Shown: positions 26,038 to 34,342, counted from the stretch's first letter. The stretch is 39,849 nt of DNA from Candidatus Obscuribacterales bacterium (GCA_019752635.1 JAIELX010000156.1:1-39849); one strand, 5' to 3'. The notes: generated by a model from the sequence alone, not told the origin. Program-made: numbers and translations.

Positions 26038-27525
26038 TTACTTCGTCAGCGTGAACCTGTCCACTTCCACGCCCTCATCCGACAGCTGCCGGAACGTGAG
26101 CTTGGCAGGCTCGACATCGCAAACCGTGAATGAATGAACATCATCCACAAGCTTGCAAGTGTATGGTGGCAATGCGTTGTGATCGGCACGTCGTTCAGGG
26201 GTGAGATAGAGCTTCGCGCCACCACCGCCACTAACGATGTAGAGCACGCCGTGAGCCTTAGTGTTGCGCACGCCATCGAATTCTTTGTCAAATTCGAACG
26301 TCCCTTTCACGCGACCGCGCCGATCCTTTGGCGAACCGTCCGGCTGCGGCTGCACTTTGAAGCGCAGCGGAAAGTTACGCTCATAAGTGTGATTGTGTCC
26401 GCTGAAGACAACATCCACACCGTACTTCTCAAAGAGCGCGCAAAGCAGACGCATGTGCTGTTCGTCGGCATGCTTCACGTCCGTCGTGAACGCGGGCTGG
26501 TGATAGCTAACCATCTTCCACTTCGCGGTGCTCTCGGCCAGATCCTTTTCCACCCAAGCAAGCAGATGCGGATCGGTCCAGTCCATGTAAGCATTGGCGT
26601 CAAGCACTAGCCAGTGCGTATCGCCGAAGTCGAACGAGTAGTTCGCCATGCGCGGATAGCGCCAACCAGCGCTTCGCAACAAAGCCTCCTTGCGTTGAGG
26701 CGTGCCACGCAGATCCGGCACGTTTTTCTTGCTGTCCGCTGAAACCGGCCCGTTGCTCGGCAACGACCAAAACTGGAAGAACCCCATCAAGTCCGGATGG
26801 TCATCGAGATCCGGTATATCCTCGGGATTGTTCATACCGACGTCATGATTGCCGACCGCGGCCATGGTCAGCACGGAACGCAGGATCGGCGCGCCGAGTT
26901 CCGGCGAAGCAACATTACTGTTGAAGACCGGGAAGTAGCGTTCCAAGTACTCTGCGACGGACCCGCGTTTGTAGACGATGTCGCCCGGCATGATCACCAC
27001 GTCCGGTCGCTCCAAGTAGCTTCGGAAGGCTATCTTGCGGCAAGCATTGCCGCCGTCGGCAAGGTCGCCGAAAAGGACAAACCGGAAGTTCTGCCCTCGA
27101 GCCTTCCTGCTGGAGCGACACACTGCGGCAAACACCTCGACGCCATTGCACAACACTCGATAGTGAAAATGCGTTCCGGCCGCCAATCCATCAAGGCGAG
27201 CAACGTAACGGAAAGAGCCGGCGACGTTTTCGGCACCGACATAGCTACGATGTGCGGGAGCAGCCTTGAGCCAGGGACTCCTCAGCTCGTATATCGATGC
27301 TGACTTGTAGAGCAGCTCCCAGTGATCAGCGTCGGTTCGGCTGTGCCAGACTACCTCCATCGACTGCCGCTCGTCGGACTGCGGTCCATCGCCCAACTGC
27401 AGGTAAGGTTTGATAAGAAAATGCTCGACTGGTGCAGCAGGCTCGGACTGCCCTGCCTGCCGGCGACGGTAGAGAACCACTGCCACTGTCAGTAGTGTCA
27501 GTGCAAAAGCACCAAGATACCACAC
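26038..27525 (-). CDS. Membrane-anchored metallophosphatase, purple acid phosphatase-like
   Basis: 495 residues, GTG start with AGAGG seven bases upstream. N-terminal membrane helix (about 3-19) with a following Arg cluster, a Fn3-like domain (about 36-135), and a calcineurin-type metallophosphoesterase domain (about 148-390). The metal-site motifs are all present: GD (153-154), PGD (180-182), GNHD (225-228), His342 in SYHQP, and GHNHTYER (376-383). This architecture matches purple acid phosphatase-like hydrolases, which release phosphate from monoesters or nucleotides outside the cytoplasm using two metals. The Tyr charge-transfer ligand of true purple enzymes cannot be confirmed. A small membrane gene lies 49 bases upstream and probably shares the transcript. 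Confidence 0.88.
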   Translation of the reverse strand: MWYLGAFALTLLTVAVVLYRRRQAGQSEPAAPVEHFLIKPYLQLGDGPQSDERQSMEVVWHSRTDADHWELLYKSASIYELRSPWLKAAPAHRSYVGAENVAGSFRYVARLDGLAAGTHFHYRVLCNGVEVFAAVCRSSRKARGQNFRFVLFGDLADGGNACRKIAFRSYLERPDVVIMPGDIVYKRGSVAEYLERYFPVFNSNVASPELGAPILRSVLTMAAVGNHDVGMNNPEDIPDLDDHPDLMGFFQFWSLPSNGPVSADSKKNVPDLRGTPQRKEALLRSAGWRYPRMANYSFDFGDTHWLVLDANAYMDWTDPHLLAWVEKDLAESTAKWKMVSYHQPAFTTDVKHADEQHMRLLCALFEKYGVDVVFSGHNHTYERNFPLRFKVQPQPDGSPKDRRGRVKGTFEFDKEFDGVRNTKAHGVLYIVSGGGGAKLYLTPERRADHNALPPYTCKLVDDVHSFTVCDVEPAKLTFRQLSDEGVEVDRFTLTK

Positions 27526-27574
27526 GGCAACCTCTTTTCAGTTGAGTAAAAAAGTGCCGGCAGTCAGCCGCGCA

Positions 27575-27793
27575 CTATGGGCGTTCGCGAATGAAGTGGA
27601 CAAGAACCATTCCAATCAAGGCGATCGGAAAGGTGAATCCAACGCTCAAGAACAAGAGCGCCAACACAAAGACCAGAAAGTCCGTCTGCGGCTCATAACT
27701 GATATTGAGCGCGAAGCACACTTCGTCTCGCACACGAGTAGAACCGTAGACGAACGCCAGAAGCACGCCGATTCCCGACAGCAGGAAAAACAT
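27575..27793 (-). CDS. Small two-helix membrane protein
   Basis: 72 residues from MFFLLSGIGV; AAAGG lies seven bases before this ATG, while a Met 11 codons earlier has no ribosome site. Two membrane helices (about 2-18 and 38-65) joined by a short loop with one Cys. No family recognised. It precedes the phosphatase on the same strand and could assist its membrane placement (inference). An opposite-strand open frame of similar length is hydrophilic, Arg/Gln-rich and unlike a protein. Confidence 0.6.
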   Translation of the reverse strand: MFFLLSGIGVLLAFVYGSTRVRDEVCFALNISYEPQTDFLVFVLALLFLSVGFTFPIALIGMVLVHFIRERP

Positions 27794-28327
27794 CGGCCGA
27801 CCTTTCTGCAAAAGCACCGCCCTCATCGCGCGAAGCGATATTGATACTGGCAGCGATAGCGGTGCAGAACTGGATGCTGGCTTATGTGGTCTGGAGGAAG
27901 AGAGTAAGGAGCATATGATAGTGGATACATGGCGCTCATCTCTACAAGCCTGCCGATCCGATGTGTTGGAGTTAACTGTTGCACTTCGCTAGCCTGAGCT
28001 AGCCAAGTGAATAATTAAAACAGCGTGAAGAGTCTCTCCACAAGGCAAGCATTTACTGGCATTCACAGACTTCTTTGCTCGGAATCTCTATTCACAACAG
28101 GTAACCAGCGTTTGCCAAGCCAGAGCCGGAGTTTCTATGGTCTAAACGTCTCTTTCACCCCTCCCCTTTGAAGTCAAAAGGAATTATCAAACTCTCGAAT
28201 ACAAATCCACTGCGAGCCTGATAGCTGCAACAAACGGGATTTGATTCTCTAGAGATTGATGAGGGTGACCAAGCAGTCCGCCTGAGGCTCACTGCGAGCC
28301 AGCCTTCCCGCTAGGAGGGGGGCAAAC
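27794..28327. other. Divergent intergenic region
   Basis: 534 bases, relatively AT-rich, no supported gene. A short GGCTC/GAGCC stem at 28286-28300 lies just before the strong ribosome site of the next gene. Probably holds two divergent promoters. Confidence 0.5.
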
Positions 28328-28504
28328 ATGATCCGCTCAACTCGTTACCTGTTCTGGGGCGCGCTAGCGCTCACCTTGTACGCGGCTACGTTCGGTTCAA
28401 TCTTCCTGTTCCTGGGACGACCGAGCGTACCAACGGGATTGCTCACTGTCGCCGTCTGGCTGGCAACGATCTTCGCTTGCCTGCGCGCTGATCGCGTGAG
28501 CTAA
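28328..28504 (+). CDS. 58-residue membrane protein
   Basis: Starts MIRSTRYLFW and ends CLRADRVS; an excellent AGGAGGGGGG site lies six bases upstream. Two membrane helices (about 7-27 and 34-52) separated by GRPSVPTG. Third codon positions favour G/C as in the next gene. No family recognised. It is 42 bases upstream of the repeat-tailed membrane protein and probably cotranscribed with it. Confidence 0.7.
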   Translation: MIRSTRYLFWGALALTLYAATFGSIFLFLGRPSVPTGLLTVAVWLATIFACLRADRVS

Positions 28505-28546
28505 CTCTCAACAACGAACCTTCCAACATCAATCGGAGAGCAACGC

Positions 28547-29521
28547 ATGACGATTTTTCTCGGGGTCCTGCTCGGTGGTCTCGTCGGCTGGATCGGCGGC
28601 AACTTCACCACCCGAGGTCTGGCGGCCTTCGCCCGGTACATGGACCGCAAGGAGGGCTACAACGTCGAAGACTACGAAGCCGGCGATACCGAAGATGCGC
28701 AGCGCATCGGCGCCGGTCTGATGGTGTCGGAGGCCGTCGTTCTGGCCTCGGTCGGAGGTGTGGTCGCGGCTTACGCTGGAGTGACGACCGCTTTCGTGGT
28801 CTCGCTGGTCGGACTGATGGTCATTCCCGTCGCGGTCGTTCTCGGCATGTTCGCGGTGTACGAGGAGAGCGGCCAGCTCGCCACGTTCATCTACCGGTCG
28901 CCGGTCACCGCCGTCACTAGCTCCGTAGCCGCGATGGTGTTCTGCTACAAGTACACCCGCAACAAGATCGAGAGCTGGATCGAGGCCTCCAGGAAGCCCG
29001 CTCCGGTCACGAACCTCCCGGGCACCGACAACGGCGAGCCTCAGCCGGCGATCTGCGTGTTCCCGCCGCTGCCCGCCGAGAACGAGGTCGTCGCCCCCGT
29101 GACGCCCGCCCCGGACAGTCCGAACATTCACCCGCTGAAGCCGACCGACCAGAACACCGGCAACGGCGAACCTCAGCCCGTGGTCTGCGTCCTCCCGACG
29201 CTGCCCGTCGAGAAGGAGGTCGTCGCCCCCGTGACGCCCGCCACGGACACCGACGGTCCGAACATTCACCCGCTGAAGCCAACCGACCAGGACACCGGCA
29301 ACGGCGAACCTCAGCCGGTCGTCCACCCCAACAAACCGACCGACCAGGACACCGAGGGCGAGGTCGTCTCCCCGCTGACGCCCGCCCCGACCGCCGAGGA
29401 CGGGCCGAACATCCACCCGCTGAAGCCGACCGACCAGGACACCGGCAACGGCGAACCTCAGCCGGTCGTCTCCCCGCGACCGGCAACAAACTCAAGGCGA
29501 GAAGATGGAGAATGGCGATAG
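28547..29521 (+). CDS. Membrane protein with Pro-rich repeat tail
   Basis: 324 residues; GGAGAG before ATG. N-terminal half: hydrophobic segments at about 3-20, 62-84, 85-103 and 116-134 with a soluble stretch between the first two. C-terminal half (about 150-324): low-complexity, acidic, Pro-rich tail made of imperfect 46-49-residue repeats containing NIHPLKPTDQ and NGEPQPVV. The repeats are almost identical at the DNA level, indicating recent expansion. No Cys pairing or enzyme motif. It could be a tail tether or surface spacer, though its side of the membrane is not known. GC-rich. The reading frame ends abruptly in SRREDGEWR while an overlapping frame continues with similar composition. 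Confidence 0.75.
   Translation: MTIFLGVLLGGLVGWIGGNFTTRGLAAFARYMDRKEGYNVEDYEAGDTEDAQRIGAGLMVSEAVVLASVGGVVAAYAGVTTAFVVSLVGLMVIPVAVVLGMFAVYEESGQLATFIYRSPVTAVTSSVAAMVFCYKYTRNKIESWIEASRKPAPVTNLPGTDNGEPQPAICVFPPLPAENEVVAPVTPAPDSPNIHPLKPTDQNTGNGEPQPVVCVLPTLPVEKEVVAPVTPATDTDGPNIHPLKPTDQDTGNGEPQPVVHPNKPTDQDTEGEVVSPLTPAPTAEDGPNIHPLKPTDQDTGNGEPQPVVSPRPATNSRREDGEWR
29121..29470 (+). repeat. In-gene tandem repeat (three main copies)
   Basis: Units beginning cgaacattca or cgaacatcca at 29121, 29259 and 29406, so spaced 138 and 147 bases. Each carries a conserved stretch of about 60 bases ending in gaacctcagcc. A partial extra copy of the accgaccagga block lies near 29337. Confidence 0.8.
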
Positions 29522-29699
29522 GCGCCTGACGCCCCCCACCGAAGGCGACGGCACAGTCGTTCACCCGCCCGCCGGTCCGACCGTCGCCGTGTGCTTCGCG
29601 CCACGGACGAGAAGCCCGCGAGCGGGAACTAACGAATCGAGCCGCCCAGCCTGCGTTGGCGGTCAAATTCGTGAACTAGCAGTGTGTTCGAAGCCTTGA
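29505..29699 (+). CDS. Possible small overlapping ORF or frameshifted tail
   Basis: 64 residues from MENGDRRLTP, overlapping the end of the previous gene by 17 bases in another frame, with AAGGCGAG just upstream. The first 35 or so codons keep G/C third positions and a HPPAGP motif reminiscent of the repeat tail. The last part is less coding-like. It ends at the terminator. It may be a real short gene, the original tail after a frameshift, or chance. Confidence 0.3.
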   Translation: MENGDRRLTPPTEGDGTVVHPPAGPTVAVCFAPRTRSPRAGTNESSRPACVGGQIRELAVCSKP

Positions 29700-29700
29700 A

Positions 29701-29732
29701 GAGGCGGAGCGCCTTTAGCGCTCCGCCTCTTT
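29701..29732 (+). terminator. Strong intrinsic terminator
   Basis: Perfect 12-bp stem GAGGCGGAGCGC with a five-base loop, followed by TTTG. It closes the small-membrane/repeat-protein unit and separates it from the next gene. Confidence 0.8.
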
Positions 29733-29791
29733 GTCGGTAGTGTGATTCCCGGGCGAAGTCCAAACTCTCATTCAACAAACAGGTACATCAG

Positions 29792-30442
29792 ATGAGCCCC
29801 GAACGCGTTTACCTTTACGTAGACGGCGACACCGCCCTGGCTGGCGCCTACGAGCAGGCGCTCGGCAAGTCGCTGACCGACTTCTACGCCAGCAAGCCGG
29901 CCGTGGTGGCGCTGGTCAAGACGTACTTCCCGGAAGAGGTCATCTTCGAGATGAACTGGAGCGGCACCTGGCACAATGCCATCCAGTCGCTGATCAACTG
30001 GTGCAAGGCGAACAAGAAGGTTCACAAGCTGGTACAGTGCCCGCTCGACGACGGGATGAAAACCGTCTTCGGCCCGACGCTCAACTTCCTGCTCGGGGCG
30101 GGCGTGATTGTTCCGGCCAGCGAAGCGCCCAAAGGCAAGTTCAAGGACGTGCTGGCGAAGCAGCTCCCGCCCGAAACGCGCGAAATGATCGCCGGCCAGC
30201 TCATCTCCGCTGTCGGCAAGAAGTCGGTCCTGATGGACTTCGTGGAGACCGCGCTCCCGGACCTCTCGGGCAAGGTGGACTGGACCGACATCTCGAAGGC
30301 CGCCCGCTCGCTGGTGAACCTCGCCATCGACAGCGGCCGCCTCGGTCTGCTCATCGAGCAGGTCCAGGAAAAGCACCACACCAATGAGGTGGAGTGCACC
30401 AAAGCGTTCCTGTTCGGTCACGGCGTGATCGCGCACCGCTAA
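29792..30442 (+). CDS. Soluble protein with tandem effector-associated-domain-like halves
   Basis: 216 residues from MSPERVYLYV; AGG about 11 bases upstream. No signal peptide or membrane helix. The N-terminal half (about 20-85) has a helical pattern like bacterial effector-associated domain 1: LTDFY, then LVKTYFPEEV, a WSGTWHNAI turn, and LINWCKANKKVHKLVQ. The second half (about 125-200) repeats the logic: LMDFVETALPDL, then ARSLVNLAIDSGRLGLLIEQV. In known systems these domains link sensors to effectors (caspase-like, TIR, trypsin) in bacterial conflict or immunity. Here no effector is fused or adjacent, so this would be an adaptor. The assignment is by pattern memory only. GC-rich; independent unit between two hairpins. 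Confidence 0.7.
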   Translation: MSPERVYLYVDGDTALAGAYEQALGKSLTDFYASKPAVVALVKTYFPEEVIFEMNWSGTWHNAIQSLINWCKANKKVHKLVQCPLDDGMKTVFGPTLNFLLGAGVIVPASEAPKGKFKDVLAKQLPPETREMIAGQLISAVGKKSVLMDFVETALPDLSGKVDWTDISKAARSLVNLAIDSGRLGLLIEQVQEKHHTNEVECTKAFLFGHGVIAHR

Positions 30443-30593
30443 GCCCCCGGGGTCCGCCCGGAGGCTAGGTAAACGCCCCCGGGACGAGTCACGAAGAATG
30501 TGAGGTGAAGCACAGCCCAAAAGCTGTCTTCTCCCACATTTTTCGTATTTGCCAGTTCTACGATTACACGTAGTACCGCGAGCGTCAAGCACC

Positions 30594-30634
30594 GGAGTGC
30601 CAGGGAGCCTTGGTAGGCTTCTCCCTGGCACTCC
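30594..30634. terminator. Perfect 14-bp hairpin between convergent genes
   Basis: GGAGTGCCAGGGAG, a 13-base loop, then the exact complement. It lies between the ends of a plus-strand and a minus-strand gene. T-tracts are poor, but the position suggests a shared bidirectional terminator. Confidence 0.65.
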
Positions 30635-30664
30635 ATGATCAGCAATACCAGCAATCGCTAACTG

Positions 30665-32485
30665 TTAGCGGCGGCCCTTATGACGCACGATCTTCTCGGT
30701 GATGCGGTACTGGTAGTTCAAGTTAGTTTCAGCGCGCTCGATGTCTTCGACCAGGTCGCGTTTGGTCCGAGCACCGCCCCAACTCGCGCCGCTGCTGATG
30801 CGCTTGCCGTCCTTGCCCACCCACTGATAACGAACGCGGATCATCGGGATACGATCGACCTTCTCGATCTGTTCGCCGTCATAGGTCGGTGCGAAGTTAG
30901 GGTGCTGGCGCACATCGAAGGTGCGGAACTCGATCGGTCCGTCGTACTCCCGTTTTAGCTGTTCGACGACCTCGGCTTGCTGAGCTGATTTCTCGCTGCC
31001 GTCCGTGTAGAACTCGACGATCACCTGAGATCGCGCACCGGAAGGAGCGCTATTCTTGTTGTATCCGATGAAGATCAGGAGACCGAGCATCAAAGCGCCA
31101 ATGGTGAAACCGATCAGGTAGCCGAGCAGTCGCAGGCGGAGATCGCTCTTCGGGCTTGAACTGGTTTCACTAGCGATTTGATTATCGCTGACCAAAGTGT
31201 CTGGCGAAGGAGCGACGTGTACAGGCTTGATATTGCCTCCCTCTACCGCCGGGTCCGCCTCAGTGCCGGCTTCGGCACCGTCAGCCGCTGCGCCGGGCTC
31301 TGTCGCAGTCGGAGTCGAGACATTACTGCCAGACGCCATGCCCTGGTCTTTAGTAGCCTGAGCTGCTTTCAGTTGTTCGGTTTGAGCACGCTTCGCGCCT
31401 CGATAGAACAGGAACAGCACCACCAGCGCAATGATGCCCATCACCCCATACAAGATGAACTCGACATCGTTGTACCAATACACTCCCGCCACTTCTTTCT
31501 TCGCCTCGGTAAGCGGGTCGGCGACGATAACGCGGCGATCCGGGTCAACAGAGGAGAGCCTGCTACCGGCTACTCCCTTCAACGTGCATGCGGGAATCTG
31601 TAAGAAGAGTTTTGCATCGCCCTCCCCGAAGCTTTCCGTGTCGCAGACCACGAAGTCGCCCGCCGTACCGGAGCCGACCAGTGTCGCACCATCGCGCTGG
31701 AGAGCGATTGCCAAAGACTCGGCCGCGCCGCGAGTCCGGCCATTGATGACCACGACCAGCCGGTTTTCGTACAAGTGAGGCAGTTCCTCGATCTTGTCCT
31801 GGTGGCTGGTGACTCCGGTTGATGTCCCGATACCGGTGCTGCGCCATAGCACACGGTTGTCAACGCGGTAGGCGACCTCGACCGTTTTATTGCCCTCGCG
31901 GCAGATGTAGCGCAGCACCTCGCCCTGGTCGATGAATCGAGCTGCGACGCGCGCAGCTGTCTCCGGATCTCCTTGACAACCGCGCAGGTCGAGAATGCAC
32001 GCATCATGCTCATTCATGCCGGTGATGTAATCGTCAATCAGGTCGGCAACGTCCGGCCAGTCGAGGCTGAGCAGATCGATCTGCGTCATGCCGCGTGTCC
32101 TGGCAGAGCTGAACTGCAGGTAGTTCTGGCTCCGCAGGCCTATGAACAAGCTCCAGTTCGGAACGATGCCGCGGATAATCGTGATGTCGGACGTGTCATT
32201 GTCGCGGCGCACCTTCAACCGGGTCGTTGTGCCGAAGTTACCTCGCAGCTTCGCGTAGATTTGTTCCTCGGTCATGGTGGTAGCGAGGTCACCGTCCACC
32301 GCTACGATTAGATCATCCGTTTTCAAGCCAGCAATCTCGGCGGGGCTGCCATGATACACAGTGGTGATCTTGAACAGGCGTTGCCAGCTGCGAAAGGGCG
32401 ACTTCCGCCGGTTGAGGTAGGGAAAATACGAAGCCGGACACAAGATCTTTGGTCTTGCTATTCCGCAGATGCAGCTCACTCTCAA
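30665..32485 (-). CDS. PDZ / S41-like pseudoprotease / thioredoxin-like membrane protein
   Basis: About 606 residues. A partial PDZ domain (about 38-105, HGSPAEIAGLKTDDLIVAVDG) and an S41/C-terminal-processing-protease-like core (about 110-300) are followed by a membrane helix (342-361), an Ala/Thr/Glu-rich linker, a second helix (453-474), and a thioredoxin-fold domain (about 485-590). The S41 nucleophile motif reads RTRGAAE, Gly253 where Ser is expected, and GSGTAGD has Asp277 where the catalytic Lys is expected. The thioredoxin-like part keeps the cis-Pro loop (RIPMI) but has TDGSEKS in place of CxxC. So it looks like a binding protein rather than an enzyme. The start is uncertain: TTG or GTG near 32485, no good ribosome site, and no signal peptide. 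Confidence 0.75.
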   Translation of the reverse strand: MRVSCICGIARPKILCPASYFPYLNRRKSPFRSWQRLFKITTVYHGSPAEIAGLKTDDLIVAVDGDLATTMTEEQIYAKLRGNFGTTTRLKVRRDNDTSDITIIRGIVPNWSLFIGLRSQNYLQFSSARTRGMTQIDLLSLDWPDVADLIDDYITGMNEHDACILDLRGCQGDPETAARVAARFIDQGEVLRYICREGNKTVEVAYRVDNRVLWRSTGIGTSTGVTSHQDKIEELPHLYENRLVVVINGRTRGAAESLAIALQRDGATLVGSGTAGDFVVCDTESFGEGDAKLFLQIPACTLKGVAGSRLSSVDPDRRVIVADPLTEAKKEVAGVYWYNDVEFILYGVMGIIALVVLFLFYRGAKRAQTEQLKAAQATKDQGMASGSNVSTPTATEPGAAADGAEAGTEADPAVEGGNIKPVHVAPSPDTLVSDNQIASETSSSPKSDLRLRLLGYLIGFTIGALMLGLLIFIGYNKNSAPSGARSQVIVEFYTDGSEKSAQQAEVVEQLKREYDGPIEFRTFDVRQHPNFAPTYDGEQIEKVDRIPMIRVRYQWVGKDGKRISSGASWGGARTKRDLVEDIERAETNLNYQYRITEKIVRHKGRR

Positions 32486-32712
32486 GCGCGCGGTCGTCAG
32501 CCGTTCCGAATCCGCTCTCGTTTACTATGGCGCCGCATAATAGGGTGTTAGCAGGCGGAGGACACGCTTTATCACAGCCGGCGCGTGCACGTAGCATACG
32601 GTTCACGCGAGGTTTTTCACGCAACCGGAGCACTTACAAATGCACGTGGTACCAGCCCCAACCTATGTTTACGCCTCTGCATTTGCGCGATAAGTTAGTC
32701 GGCAAGAAAGAT

Positions 32713-33498
32713 TCACTTCGACAATACGCGAAATTCCCTCTCGACATTGAGCTGATCGCATTCCGCTGCATCAGCAGAAAACCCGCATTGTGAGCGATAA
32801 AACCGTCCGGAGTCTCTCAATAACTGAGCAGATAACTCCAGGCCGGCCTTAATGCCAACTGTCTTGATCAAGTAATCCACACCGCCCCGAGTCATGCGCT
32901 CTCCGCGAGTGTTCGGCACCAGCGGAACGAGGGAACCGTTCGTGGATGCTTGCCAATCCACCAAGCAAGACGCCGCATACTCGGTCATCTCGATGACTCC
33001 GCTCGGAGTTCTCAACAAAACTGAACCATCACGCACGATCAAATCGTCGCGATTCAAGTCCACGCACCCGCTCACGGCAAGGTCTCCGTGGAAACACAAC
33101 AGGCAAAGAATTCGAGCCTTGCGTGAGCGAATCTGGCGAATGACTAGAAGAAGATGTTCGATTTCGTTGCGTGTAAGAACCTTCTTTTGAAACGAGCATT
33201 TCATCCGCTGTATCGGCGGAAAGTCTGCTCGAAAGAAGAGAAACAACTTCTCCAGAGCAGCAACCGACACGTTAAAAGTGGCTGCAGTCTTGGCACGACT
33301 GAGATGCTCCAAGTATTCTCGCACGCAATCTTCCGACAAAAGATCCGACTCGCCTGCCGCTCTTTCTCGGCAGAATCTTAGATAGGATTCAATTCGCAAA
33401 TTGTAAGTCAGCAAAGTATTCCTTGACAGACACAGCCCGGAAAGCCATGTTCGGAACTCGGCCATTTTCAACACAGTAAGCGATGCTGAACTATTCAT
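32713..33498 (-). CDS. Tyrosine-recombinase-like protein, catalytic residues missing
   Basis: 261 residues; GGTGGAG just before ATG. N-terminal SAM-like core-binding domain (about 12-92: TYNLRIESYLRFC, then REYLEHL). Then a phage-integrase-type catalytic fold (about 104-250). The first catalytic Arg position reads LAVSG (Ala141) where active XerC/D-like enzymes have LRVSE. The HxLRH box is QLLRD. No Tyr nucleophile is found in the right place after it. The chain is shorter than the usual 300 residues. Thus it is either a decayed integrase or a DNA-binding derivative. No att sites or other mobile genes are visible around it. Codon use is mixed, AT-richer than the flanking GC-rich genes. Confidence 0.75.
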   Translation of the reverse strand: MNSSASLTVLKMAEFRTWLSGLCLSRNTLLTYNLRIESYLRFCRERAAGESDLLSEDCVREYLEHLSRAKTAATFNVSVAALEKLFLFFRADFPPIQRMKCSFQKKVLTRNEIEHLLLVIRQIRSRKARILCLLCFHGDLAVSGCVDLNRDDLIVRDGSVLLRTPSGVIEMTEYAASCLVDWQASTNGSLVPLVPNTRGERMTRGGVDYLIKTVGIKAGLELSAQLLRDSGRFYRSQCGFSADAAECDQLNVEREFRVLSK

Positions 33499-33689
33499 AC
33501 TCCACCTCTAGGACGAGAACTCAGTCCTGGAAGCTAACACTTCAAACCCGGGCAAATCTTGGCGAAGTCTTGCAACTCACCGCGAACCATTGAGGGGTAT
33601 GTGTGCAGACCAACCAAACCATTGCCAGTTAAGCGCTTTCAGCCTTATCACGATTTACGCGATTATATAGTAGACGAATGGGGAAGAAA

Positions 33690-33723
33690 TGGAAGCCAGG
33701 GACGCTTGCGCGCTGGGCTTCCA
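33690..33723 (-). terminator. Terminator of the anchored-protein gene
   Basis: TGGAAGCCAG and CTGGGCTTCCA arms (one bulged base). On the minus strand it is followed by TTTCTTCCCC. It lies about 30 bases past the stop. Confidence 0.65.
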
Positions 33724-33751
33724 TTCCTCGTTCAGTAGGACAGACGAGGGT

Positions 33752-34342
33752 TTACGGCATGTCGTCGGCCGACAAAGTCACGCTGAAGGGGACATACGGC
33801 AACAGCCAAGAGACCTCGGCTTTGCCGGACACCTTCACCTTGTCCGTGCCGTCGCGTTGGATCTTCACCTCGCGGACTTTCAGCAGACTGAAGCCGGCCC
33901 AGGAGACGGTTGCGCCTTTCACTTTGGTAAGCTGCACACCATCCGGCAGAACAGTCAGATCCGCTTCGATTGTTTGGTCGAGCTTGAGAGTGACACCACC
34001 GGCGTCGACAGACGCACCCGGTTCGCACTCGACTATGAAGTGATTTCCCTTCCGACTAACCTTCTTGGGCTTTGCCCAACCGAACAAGCCGGCGACGTCA
34101 TCGCCCACTTTCTTCTTGAGGTCATCATAACTAATCGAGCCACCATCGGGTACCGCATCGAGCAACAGTTGCCCGGGAGACTTTTGCGGATCATTGGTAG
34201 CAGTGGGTTGCACGGGGGTACTCACGGTTGCGCCTAGCTCCGTTTCCACAGGGACTTGAAACAGATTGGTCGTGAGAAATGCCGCAGTTCCAAGCAAAAG
34301 AAGGGCCACAACCACTCCAAAAGGCTTTTTGAATTTGAACAT
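33752..34342 (-). CDS. Membrane-anchored extracytoplasmic protein
   Basis: 196 residues. Positively charged start MFKFKK, one hydrophobic anchor (about 8-25), a Thr/Pro linker (about 35-58), a short helical part (SYDDLKKKVGDDVAGLFGW), and a beta-strand-rich domain to the end (VTLKLDQTIEADLTVLPDGV, VREVKIQRDG). There is no Cys lipobox and no recognised family. The alternating strands suggest a small beta-barrel or lipid-binding-like fold facing the periplasm. The ribosome site is weak. A terminator follows, and no clear operon partner is present on this strand. GC content is intermediate. Confidence 0.75.
   Translation of the reverse strand: MFKFKKPFGVVVALLLLGTAAFLTTNLFQVPVETELGATVSTPVQPTATNDPQKSPGQLLLDAVPDGGSISYDDLKKKVGDDVAGLFGWAKPKKVSRKGNHFIVECEPGASVDAGGVTLKLDQTIEADLTVLPDGVQLTKVKGATVSWAGFSLLKVREVKIQRDGTDKVKVSGKAEVSWLLPYVPFSVTLSADDMP

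Noticed and set aside
29768..30631. Minus-strand frame opposite the effector-associated-domain-like gene
   Set aside because: Rich in His, Arg and Val as expected for a shadow, and it crosses the convergent hairpin.
32713..33498. Active prophage or genomic-island integrase
   Set aside because: Catalytic residues are missing, and no tRNA, att repeats or other phage genes are seen nearby.
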